Positions 1-7,180 of a stretch of DNA of 20,285 nucleotides are shown here, piece after piece. Position 1 is the first letter of the stretch. Each line of letters starts with the position of its first letter. Under the pieces are notes generated by a model. The model saw only the letters and a list, made by a program, of their open reading frames with translations. It was not told where the DNA came from and made no database searches. The position numbers and the translations under genes were made by a program. Source of the stretch: Oscillospiraceae bacterium. Lineage in GTDB: Bacteria; Bacillota_A; Clostridia; Oscillospirales; Oscillospiraceae. The DNA is taken from assembly GCA_024690695.1 (NCBI GenBank), contig JAILOS010000036.1, forward strand, positions 1 to 20,285. The letters are read 5' to 3'.

Positions 1-2
1 AG

Positions 3-551
3 CTGGACGCTTATACGGAAGTCTGGTCCAGCTTTGCCGCCTATCAGCGCATCCGAAGCGGCATGCCGGGCAAAAGCTACAGCATCAGCCCCGCCAATTA
101 TGACGACGACGGGAACTACTATGCCTTTCCCACTTACAATCAGTACGGCGACTTCATCCTGCTGCGCGAGAACGCGGAACGGGACGAGCTGCACCGCCAT
201 AACATCGCCGATTACACCCCGGAAAGCTTCCCGGCTGAGACGATCGAAAGCCTGAACGCCGTGTATCAGACTTTTCTGGACGAGGGGATATCCGTCTATT
301 TCAGCTATACGCCGCGCAACCGTTCCTCGCTGACGGAGGCGAGCACGGCGGAGGCCCGGGCCGCGCTGCACGAGCTCCTTTGCAGCTCGCTCCGCGTGCC
401 GGTCATCTCGGACATGGAAGACTATCTGCTGTCCGGCGTCTATTTCTGGCAGATCGACAGTCATACCAGTACGGAGGGCGCGGCTATCCGCACCGAGTGT
501 TTGATCAAAGATCTGAAAGCGGCGATGTCTGCCGAACCGTCGCTGTCCTGA
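3..551 (+). CDS. SGNH-hydrolase-like protein, C-terminal part (5' truncated by window edge)
   Basis: The reading frame is open from base 3, so the start lies outside the window; 182 codons are visible. The end resembles the C-terminal half of SGNH/GDSL-type proteins found beside membrane O-acyltransferases or DltD-like proteins: a predicted strand 'GISVYFSYTPRNR', then a conserved Asp-Tyr-Leu stretch (MEDYLLSG), then 'YFWQIDSHTSTEGA' where the Asp/His pair sits where SGNH enzymes keep their catalytic Asp-x-His, followed by an RT-x-x-LIKDL helix. In that family such proteins act on, or help transfer, acyl groups on cell-surface polymers. The N-terminal Ser block is not in the window, so activity cannot be judged. 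No neighbour upstream is visible to test an O-acetylation operon. Family level is an inference from the C-terminal pattern only. Confidence 0.6.
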   Translation: MDAYTEVWSSFAAYQRIRSGMPGKSYSISPANYDDDGNYYAFPTYNQYGDFILLRENAERDELHRHNIADYTPESFPAETIESLNAVYQTFLDEGISVYFSYTPRNRSSLTEASTAEARAALHELLCSSLRVPVISDMEDYLLSGVYFWQIDSHTSTEGAAIRTECLIKDLKAAMSAEPSLS

Positions 552-611
552 TGCTGATACCGAGAGCGAATGCTTTTTCTCACTCTCCTCTTTCTTTTCC
601 TTTCTCGCGGG

Positions 612-643
612 TCGCGGGCTGCATGGTCTCATGCAGCCCGCGA
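612..643. terminator. 13-bp perfect hairpin, possible terminator
   Basis: TCGCGGGCTGCAT (612-624) pairs perfectly with 631-643 around a GGTCTC loop. On the plus strand it is followed by TTTCCGTATTTT, a weak U tract; it lies 60 bp after the stop at 551 and 11 bp beyond the stop of a minus-strand coding remnant (654-728), so it may serve either side. Confidence 0.5.
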
Positions 644-653
644 TTTCCGTATT

Positions 654-728
654 TTACTCAAACCAGCTCAGCACGGTATGTATCTCCTTGATGTACCCCG
701 CGTCGTCGTTCTTCACTTCATCTTTCAA
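654..728 (-). pseudogene. C-terminal coding remnant (24 codons)
   Basis: On the minus strand the codons from 728 down to the TAA at 656-654 give LKDEVKNDDAGYIKEIHTVL followed by SWFE and stop. Codon choice (GAC, GAG, AAG, ATC, CTG) is that of the resident genome, and the frame ends just before the hairpin at 612-643 as a gene 3' end would. Upstream the frame meets a TAA at once (731-729), at the point where the lower-GC element-like sequence begins. I read it as the tail of a chromosomal or element gene cut by a deletion or insertion. The parent protein is not recognised, and a chance frame is not excluded. Confidence 0.3.
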
Positions 729-952
729 TTATCCCAAATGATGCTTTGGCCGATAAAATCGGTGCAAAAAAATCACTTGACCATATCGAAGAGTTCTTTG
801 AAAGTAATGAAGCATATTTGATCGTTGACGGCAATGGTGAGATAGTCGGGCACTGTAGCGAAACGGAACGATCTGCGTTTATATCAGAAATACATAGTTT
901 CATTGAGTATTCAGTAAACAAGCTGATTAGCGGGAGGTTCAATAATGGCTAA
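728..952 (+). pseudogene. Fragment of an element gene lying directly upstream of the integrase
   Basis: An open frame without a credible start (no ATG; the TTG at 746 has no Shine-Dalgarno) encodes a mostly charged peptide, with ALADKIGAKKSLDHIEEFF early and SGRFNNG at its end. Base use is clearly more AT-rich than the surrounding genes (AAA, GAA, TTT, ATA codons). Its TAA (950-952) overlaps the ATG of the integrase remnant (945-947) by 8 bases, the kind of overlap expected of two genes in one operon. It looks like the 3' end of a gene carried by an integrated element. In such elements this slot often holds a small regulator or excisionase, but no motif here supports either name. Confidence 0.45.
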
Positions 953-1324
953 TATTCAAGAGCGTCGGGACAAGAACGGCAAGCTTTTCAGATGAAAGAC
1001 GCAGAGATGAAGGGCGATTTCTACAGGAACGCGAGCGGGCTTCTGTTCACACAGGAAAACGGCTCGCCCATGTGCCCGGACAGCGTGACAACATGGCTTA
1101 ATCGCTTCGCAAAGCGGCACGGGCTGCCCCACATCAATCCGCATAAGTTCAGGCACACAATGGCCTCCATGCTGATCTATCAGCGCGTCGATCCCGTCTC
1201 CGTTTCTAAGCGCCTCGGCCATGCTCAGGTCAGCACGACAACGGATATATACGCCCATGTGATAGCCGAAGCCGACCGTTAAAACGCCGATCTGCTCGCT
1301 GGGATTTTCCTCGCAAATAGTTGA
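945..1324 (+). pseudogene. Tyrosine recombinase (phage/ICE integrase), internally deleted and with a premature stop
   Basis: The gene begins with ATG at 945 and the typical integrase N-terminus MANIQERRDKNGKL, then runs out of frame to a TGA at 993. The C-terminal catalytic part continues in another frame from about 983: FYRNASGLLFTQENGSPM, a HPHKFRHTMASML block (the H-x-x-R box), the SKRLGHAQVSTTTDIYAH block (second His plus the nucleophile Tyr). The first catalytic Arg and most of the core-binding domain, around 200-250 residues, are missing, so an internal deletion fused the ends. A second lesion is the TAA at 1280-1282: codons after it stay in frame (NADLLAGIFLANS, TGA 1322-1324) and look like the normal tail. 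The gene points at the 3' end of tRNA-Arg, the usual place for an integrase that uses a tRNA as attachment site. It cannot make an active recombinase. Confidence 0.85.
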
Positions 1325-1356
1325 ATTTACAGAGTGAGTTGAATTAAAGTTGAATT
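1319..1356 (+). repeat. Three direct copies of AGTTGAATT after the integrase
   Basis: AGTTGAATT occurs exactly at 1319-1327, 1337-1345 and 1348-1356, straddling and following the original integrase stop. Short direct repeats between an integrase gene and the core site are typical arm-type binding sites of tyrosine recombinases; that role is inferred from position and spacing. Confidence 0.5.
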
Positions 1357-1396
1357 ATTGAGCCTGAGCAAAATCATAAAAAGCTCAAAAAGTACA

Positions 1397-1432
1397 AAAA
1401 ACCACCGATTTTTCATGAAATCGGTGGTTTTT
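1397..1432 (-). terminator. Terminator of tRNA-Arg (bidirectional)
   Basis: A 15-bp perfect stem, AAAAACCACCGATTT (1397-1411) with 1418-1432, loop TTCATG. Both arms end in A/T runs, so the minus-strand RNA leaves the hairpin with a U run just 3 bases beyond the tRNA 3' end. It would also stop plus-strand transcription coming from the integrase side. Confidence 0.85.
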
Positions 1433-1434
1433 CT

Positions 1435-1511
1435 TGGTACGGCTGACGGGATTCGAACCCACGACCTCCAGAGTCGGAGTCTGGCACTCTATCCAGCTGA
1501 GCTACAGCCGC
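1435..1511 (-). tRNA. tRNA-Arg (anticodon CCG)
   Basis: A complete cloverleaf on the minus strand: acceptor GCGGCTG/CAGCCGT (first pair G-U), D arm GCTC...GAGT with AGCTGGATA loop, anticodon stem CCAGA/TCTGG enclosing CTCCGAC, so anticodon CCG reading CGG, T arm GTGGG-TTCGAAT-CCCGT (two G-U pairs at its base). Discriminator A at 1438 is followed by an encoded CCA (1437-1435). The gene is the attachment target of the scar described here: its first 39 bases are repeated at 1655-1693, and the only good promoter lies beyond that copy. Function appears intact; the two wobble pairs in the T stem are tolerable. Confidence 0.95.
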
Positions 1512-1654
1512 GTATATCGATCAACGCCGGTCGGCGGTAATCTGCTTTTAGTGGTCAAACAGTAGTCAAAAGAAGCGGGATTTCTGACCGGGAAACCCGC
1601 GAAGCCAGTGTTTACAAGGCTTTTTGTCGCATCTCAACAGGAATGGCCTGAAAC
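1512..1654. other. Spacer between the tRNA and its duplicated 5' half; leftover element DNA
   Basis: These 143 bases hold no credible gene. They contain two near-identical direct repeats, AGTGGTCAAA (1550-1559) and AGTAGTCAAA (1561-1570), of the sort seen at integrase arm sites, and a GCGGG...CCCGC inverted pair around 1575-1600. Since the stretch lies exactly between two copies of the tRNA 5' half, it is best read as what remains of an element inserted in the tRNA. Confidence 0.5.
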
Positions 1655-1693
1655 GTCGGAGTCTGGCACTCTATCCAGCTGAGCTACAGCCGC
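1655..1693 (-). repeat. Duplicated 5' half of tRNA-Arg (attachment-site copy)
   Basis: Bases 1655-1693 are identical to 1473-1511, that is, tRNA-Arg from its first base through the anticodon loop (39 bp). Identity stops abruptly at both borders: at the tRNA 5' end on one side and in the anticodon loop on the other. This is the footprint expected from site-specific recombination in the anticodon loop, with the element carrying its own copy of the 5' half. The copy at 1655-1693 sits next to the original promoter and is probably the host-derived half. Confidence 0.85.
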
Positions 1694-1713
1694 ATGCTTT
1701 CGCAGCGGGAGGT

Positions 1714-1742
1714 ATTATAACAAATATGCGCGCTAAAGTAAA
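1714..1742 (-). promoter_or_regulatory. tRNA-Arg promoter
   Basis: Minus strand TTTACT (1742-1737), 17 bp, TATAAT (1719-1714). Transcription would begin near 1707, 14 bases before the truncated tRNA 5' half, then run through the 143-bp spacer to the intact tRNA. Confidence 0.75.
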
Positions 1743-1749
1743 TAGCTGT

Positions 1750-1777
1750 TTTCAATTTTCTTTTTTTGTGTTATACT
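1750..1777 (+). promoter_or_regulatory. Promoter for the apbE-recG-lipoprotein genes
   Basis: TTTCAA (1750-1755), 16 bp, TATACT (1772-1777), 47 bases before the start codon at 1825. It lies back to back with the tRNA promoter; the two -35 boxes are only about 8 bp apart. Confidence 0.6.
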
Positions 1778-1824
1778 GAGCCAAAGCGTTCCGCCGGAAC
1801 GTACGAAAGTAAGGAAATGCCGTT

Positions 1825-2901
1825 ATGAAACACCCTCACCTTATCCGAGCCGCCGCGCTGCTGCTGGCCCTGCTGTCGCTCTTCGGTCTCTCGGCCTGCG
1901 GCGAGAGCAAGGAGTACCAGTCCGAAGTCTACGCGATGGACACCATCATGACGCTGACCGCCTACGGGCCCGAAGCCAAATCCGGGCTGCGCGCCGCCGA
2001 GTCCGTCATCCGCTCGATGAACGACATGCTCGATCCCGAGCTTGAGACCAGCGTCGTCTACGCGATGAACCACGCCAACGGCGCCGCCGTCTCCGTGCCC
2101 GGACAGGTGGCCAAAATGCTCCAGACCGCGCAGAAGGTCTATGAGCAGAGCAAAAAGCTCAAGCTCCAGTCGCTGGATCTGTCGGTCTATCCGCTCGTGA
2201 AGCTCTGGGGCTTTGCCGGCGGCCGCAGCTACTACGTCCCCGGCGACGAGGAACTCGCCGAGGCGCGCTCGCACCTGCACTTCGACCAGGTCATCATCAG
2301 CAGCTTTCCGAGCTCGGGCAGCTACGAGGTCACGATGCCCTACGACTGCGAGCTGAGCTTCGGCGCGATCGCCAAGGGCGGCACCGCCGCCTATGTGATC
2401 GAGGCCATGCGCAACGCGGGCGTCACCAGCGGGATCATTTCCCTCGGCGGCAACATCCAGACCCTCGGTCTCAAGCCCGACGGCAGCAAATGGCGCATCG
2501 GCGTCACCGACCCGAACAGCCCCGACACCTATCTCGGCATCCTCACCGCCGGGGAGACCGCCGTCGTCACTAGCGGCAGCTACCAGCGCAACTTCACCGA
2601 CCAGCGCGGACGGCTCTATCACCACATCATCGATCCCCGCACCGGCAAGCCGACCGAGAACAGCCTCCTGTCCGTGACCGTGATCTGCGAGGACGGCACG
2701 ATGGCCGACGCGCTGAGCACCGCCCTGTTCGTCATGGGCGAGACCGGCGCGCTGCGCTACTGGCGCGCCTACGGCGACGAAAAGCACGACGATTTCGAGG
2801 TGATCCTCGTCACCAAGAGCAACGAGATCATCTGCACCAGCGGTCTGATCGAGGAATTCAGCCGCGAGAACGAGTATTACAGCCTGCGCTTTGTGGAATG
2901 A
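1825..2901 (+). CDS. apbE: FAD:protein FMN transferase, ApbE family, lipoprotein
   Basis: This 358-residue protein would move FMN from FAD onto a Ser/Thr of extracytoplasmic flavoproteins such as Rnf or Nqr subunits. A signal peptide of about 24 residues ends in the lipobox LSAC, so Cys25 is lipidated and the enzyme faces outward. Family blocks in order: MDTIMTL (38-44), GAIAKGG (180-186), SLGGNI (206-211), TSGSYQRNF and YHHIIDPRTGKP in the 250-277 range, and ADALSTALF (294-302), where Asp295 and Thr299 fit the metal-binding DxxxT pair. One departure: the usual KGxxxD block reads KGGTAAY, with Tyr190 where Asp is common. TAAGGAAA precedes the ATG. The stop is one base before the recG start, so the two are co-transcribed and probably coupled. 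No flavoprotein target gene is in the window. Confidence 0.92.
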   Translation: MKHPHLIRAAALLLALLSLFGLSACGESKEYQSEVYAMDTIMTLTAYGPEAKSGLRAAESVIRSMNDMLDPELETSVVYAMNHANGAAVSVPGQVAKMLQTAQKVYEQSKKLKLQSLDLSVYPLVKLWGFAGGRSYYVPGDEELAEARSHLHFDQVIISSFPSSGSYEVTMPYDCELSFGAIAKGGTAAYVIEAMRNAGVTSGIISLGGNIQTLGLKPDGSKWRIGVTDPNSPDTYLGILTAGETAVVTSGSYQRNFTDQRGRLYHHIIDPRTGKPTENSLLSVTVICEDGTMADALSTALFVMGETGALRYWRAYGDEKHDDFEVILVTKSNEIICTSGLIEEFSRENEYYSLRFVE

Positions 2902-2902
2902 C

Positions 2903-4957
<2,055 letters not shown>

Positions 4958-4988
4958 GCCGACAGGCGAAAGAAAGAGGAGACAGACG

Positions 4989-5525
4989 ATGAAAAAAGCT
5001 CTTTGCCTGTTGTTCGTCCTGCTGCTGACGCTCTCGCTGTGCGCCTGCGAGGAGGAGTTCGAGGCCCCGCCGCCGGATGCGATGTCGATCGCCACGCCCG
5101 AGGACGGCGGCGCCGCGCCGCCTCCGGCGCCGGAGGCGGCCGACGATCTGACGCCGGTCCTCACGGAGATCCGCGAGCGCGTGCACCCCGGCACGGCCGG
5201 CAGCTCTCTGACCGCGGCGCAGCTCGCCTGCCGGCTGCTGGACTGGTCGATACAGACCGGCATGGAGGAGGCGCAGATCAAGGCCGTGACCGCCGTCTTC
5301 TGCGAGCCGATGGATGAGGACGCGCGAGCAGAATTCGCCTGGCAGCTCTCCTGCGTCAGCGGCGCAGCCGAGCTGGTCCGGAGCGAAGAGGGGCTTGGCT
5401 TGCTGGAAGACGTCGGCGGGACGGATGGAACGCTCTTCCCTTGGACGGACGCGCCGCTCGAAAAGCTCGAGTTCGTCTATGACGCCGCGCAGATGCGGGA
5501 GCTGGATCCCTCGAAGGATTTCTGA
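4989..5525 (+). CDS. Small lipoprotein of unknown function
   Basis: A 178-residue protein with a short signal peptide ending in LCAC (Cys20 lipidated), so it should be anchored outside the membrane. A Pro/Ala-rich, Glu-rich linker (about 25-55) is followed by a mostly helical, acidic domain of about 120 residues, with a Cys pair (Cys110 region and SCVSG) and an acidic tail. I do not recognise the domain. The ATG at 4989 is preceded by AGAGGAG; an in-frame ATG at 4908 would overlap recG and add a non-signal leader, so it was not used. It starts 31 bases after recG and is followed by a terminator, so it ends the apbE-recG operon. A link to ApbE (both surface lipoproteins) is possible but not shown. 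Confidence 0.8.
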   Translation: MKKALCLLFVLLLTLSLCACEEEFEAPPPDAMSIATPEDGGAAPPPAPEAADDLTPVLTEIRERVHPGTAGSSLTAAQLACRLLDWSIQTGMEEAQIKAVTAVFCEPMDEDARAEFAWQLSCVSGAAELVRSEEGLGLLEDVGGTDGTLFPWTDAPLEKLEFVYDAAQMRELDPSKDF

Positions 5526-5532
5526 TTCCCGC

Positions 5533-5566
5533 AAAACCGCCGGGACCAAAGGACCCGGCGGTTTTT
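5533..5566 (+). terminator. Rho-independent terminator of the apbE-recG-lipoprotein operon
   Basis: AAAACCGCCGGG (5533-5544) pairs with CCCGGCGGTTTT (5554-5565), with a 9-base loop and a T5 run, 7 bases after the stop codon. Confidence 0.9.
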
Positions 5567-5688
5567 CATGCCCGGCCCGTTCTGCTCAGCAGCGGCGCCT
5601 TTGAGCCGCGCGCTGCCTGCTGTCATCCTTCTCGAAATGGTTCCCAGACCGTCTGAAATTTCTGCCGCGCTTCAGCCGCAGTTACATC

Positions 5689-5717
5689 TTGCTTTTCCGG
5701 CGAGGATACGCTATACT
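5689..5717 (+). promoter_or_regulatory. Promoter of the diguanylate cyclase gene
   Basis: TTGCTT (5689-5694), 17 bp, TATACT (5712-5717), 57 bases before the GTG start. The rest of the 5567-5688 stretch shows no gene or structure I can support. Confidence 0.65.
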
Positions 5718-5774
5718 TTTGATAATATTTTTTTGCCTTTCATATGAGGGGTCAGGGAGCGGAGAGGAAGCGCC

Positions 5775-6884
5775 GTGAAGAACGAATCGCGTTATTGGTC
5801 GAAGGTAAAAAAGTATCTGCTTTACGGCGGGATCGAGAAAGCGGATTACGATCAGGTGCAGACGCCTGTCGGCGAGGCTAATCACAAAGCGCTGACATAC
5901 TGGTCTGTGCTGGTGAGCTTTTTTTGGATCTATTGCCTTTTGATGTCGCTGAAGGCGCCGGACTATGCCAGATGCCGCACCGCCTATGCCGTTGCGCTCG
6001 CCATTTGTGTTTTTTCCTATTGTAGCTCCCAATTTCTGGTAAAGCGGTTTCCAAAAACGCTTTTCCTGTTCAAATTTATCTTTCGTCTGTCTTTGCTCGG
6101 CGGCGGAATCGGGATCGCCGTCTGCCAATGGGACCTGCGTTCGCTCACTCTGTTTGCCGTTGCCATTATTTCGCCTTCCATCTTTGTCGACAGCACGCTG
6201 TCATCGCTGGCCGTCCACATCTCCGCTCTTGTTCTTTATATCGCTTTGGGGAGAAACGTTATCGCTCCGGAGATCTATTCCTGGGGACTGGGCAACTACA
6301 TTCTGTTTTCCATCTTCGGCCTCCTGATCGGCAATGCGATCAACAAGGAACGTTATGAGCGTTATGTTTATGCGGAAGCTGAAAAACAGCTGGCCGACAT
6401 GCAGAAGAGATATGCCTATAATGATCCTCTGACGGGACTGAAAAACAGACGCGCCTACGAGGAAAAGCTGCTGCAGCTTAACGTGTCTTCCGAATTCTGT
6501 CTTATCATGGCAGATATCAACGGATTGAAGGATACAAACGACACGATAGGACATGAGGCCGGAGACGAGCTTATTATCGGCGCTTCGGAATGCCTGCGCG
6601 GCGCTTTTGAGGAGATCGACAGCATCTATCGCATTGGCGGCGATGAATTCTGCATCGTCATGAGCGGTTCGACCGACAAGGCGCAGCGCTGTCTTTCGCA
6701 GCTGGAGGAGCTGCTGCGGCGCTGGAAAGGCCGCTATATCAACGGCATCTCTATTTCTGCCGGGGTGGCCTCGAGCAGAGAGCAAAACGACATCAAAGCC
6801 ATCGCGGCTCAAGCAGACCGCAATATGTACGAGAGCAAACGAACCTACTACCAGAATCGCGGCTTCGACAGGAGAAGACGCTGA
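5775..6884 (+). CDS. Membrane-bound diguanylate cyclase (GGDEF)
   Basis: The 369-residue protein has a short cytoplasmic head, five to six hydrophobic segments between about 40 and 195, a short coiled linker, and a C-terminal GGDEF domain that would make cyclic di-GMP from two GTP. The domain opens with DPLTGLKNRRAYEE, carries the metal-site block DINGLKDTND and the intact signature GGDEF (288-292). The product-inhibition I-site (RxxD ahead of the signature) reads EEID, so its Arg is missing and feedback control by c-di-GMP is probably lost. The membrane part is not a sensor type I can name. Start is GTG 5775, behind GGAGAGGAAG. It is flanked by terminators on both sides and stands alone. Codon use is slightly less GC-rich than in the neighbours (many TTT, ATC, GAA). 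Confidence 0.93.
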   Translation: MKNESRYWSKVKKYLLYGGIEKADYDQVQTPVGEANHKALTYWSVLVSFFWIYCLLMSLKAPDYARCRTAYAVALAICVFSYCSSQFLVKRFPKTLFLFKFIFRLSLLGGGIGIAVCQWDLRSLTLFAVAIISPSIFVDSTLSSLAVHISALVLYIALGRNVIAPEIYSWGLGNYILFSIFGLLIGNAINKERYERYVYAEAEKQLADMQKRYAYNDPLTGLKNRRAYEEKLLQLNVSSEFCLIMADINGLKDTNDTIGHEAGDELIIGASECLRGAFEEIDSIYRIGGDEFCIVMSGSTDKAQRCLSQLEELLRRWKGRYINGISISAGVASSREQNDIKAIAAQADRNMYESKRTYYQNRGFDRRRR

Positions 6885-6951
6885 CGCGGCGCTGCTGCCT
6901 GCGATAATCCGCGTCGAACCATGCAAAGGATTCTGTTTCAGCTTTCCGTTC

Positions 6952-6990
6952 AAAAAACCTCTTTCACAGTGGTGAAGGAGGTTTTTTGTT
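6952..6990 (+). terminator. Terminator of the diguanylate cyclase gene
   Basis: AAAAAACCTCTTTCAC (6952-6967) pairs with GTGAAGGAGGTTTTTT (6972-6987) with one G-U pair; a T-rich tail follows. Confidence 0.9.
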
Positions 6991-6991
6991 T

Positions 6992-7019
6992 TTGGCAGCG
7001 GATGCGCTGTGCTTATACT
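6992..7019 (+). promoter_or_regulatory. Promoter reading into a gene-free hairpin region
   Basis: TTGGCA (6992-6997), 16 bp, TATACT (7014-7019), right behind the upstream terminator. Its start site would fall near 7026, exactly where the first hairpin of the structured RNA begins. No plus-strand gene follows. Confidence 0.55.
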
Positions 7020-7025
7020 GTTCTC

Positions 7026-7135
7026 CAGCAGAACGGTTGAAAACCGTTTTGCTGCCTGTGAGCAAAACTCTCAGGCAAAGGCGCAATGCGTCTCAGCTTG
7101 TCAAAAGGCCTTTCGAGGGCTTTTTTGACAGGCTG
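7026..7135 (+). ncRNA. Candidate structured RNA with a glycine-riboswitch-like 3' core, no downstream gene
   Basis: Four consecutive hairpins fill this stretch. H1: CAGCAGAACGGTT (7026-7038) with 7042-7054, 13 bp, GAA loop. H2: CCTGTGAG (7055-7062) with CTCTCAGG (7068-7075), one T-T mismatch, CAAAA loop. H3: GGCGC (7080-7084) with GCGTC (7088-7092). H4: CAGCTTGTCAAAA (7094-7106) with 7121-7135 and an inner GCCT/AGG(G)C stem, TTCG loop and a T6 run. The segment GAGCAAAACTCTCAGGCAAA (7060-7079) is strikingly close to the GAGCAA...AACTCTCAGGCAAAAGG core of glycine aptamers, but the hairpin normally between those parts and the 5' GGAGAG strand are absent. A promoter ends just before it and the next gene is on the opposite strand. 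It may be a free small RNA, a decayed riboswitch that lost its gene, or an element of unknown class. Confidence 0.45.
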
Positions 7136-7136
7136 C

Positions 7137-7180
7137 CGGAACGGGCGTCGGTCTCAAAGCAGAGACCGGCGCCCGTTCCG
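7137..7180 (-). terminator. 19-bp hairpin ending the aldo/keto reductase transcript
   Basis: CGGAACGGGCGTCGGTCTC (7137-7155) pairs with 7162-7180 with one G-U pair, loop AAAGCA, directly abutting the stop codon at 7183-7181. No U run follows at once on the minus strand; the next hairpin (7135-7094) supplies T-rich sequence, so the two may act together. Confidence 0.65.

Noticed and set aside
1358..1540. Small frame with GTADGIRTHDLQSRSLALYP
   Set aside because: This is the well-known false protein made by translating a tRNA and its flank on the wrong strand.
1655..1693. Second functional tRNA-Arg gene
   Set aside because: Only the 5' half to the anticodon loop is present; no T arm or 3' acceptor strand follows.
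6988..7135. Plain glycine riboswitch
   Set aside because: The GGAGAG strand and the second aptamer hairpin are missing and no plus-strand gene follows; kept only as a resemblance.
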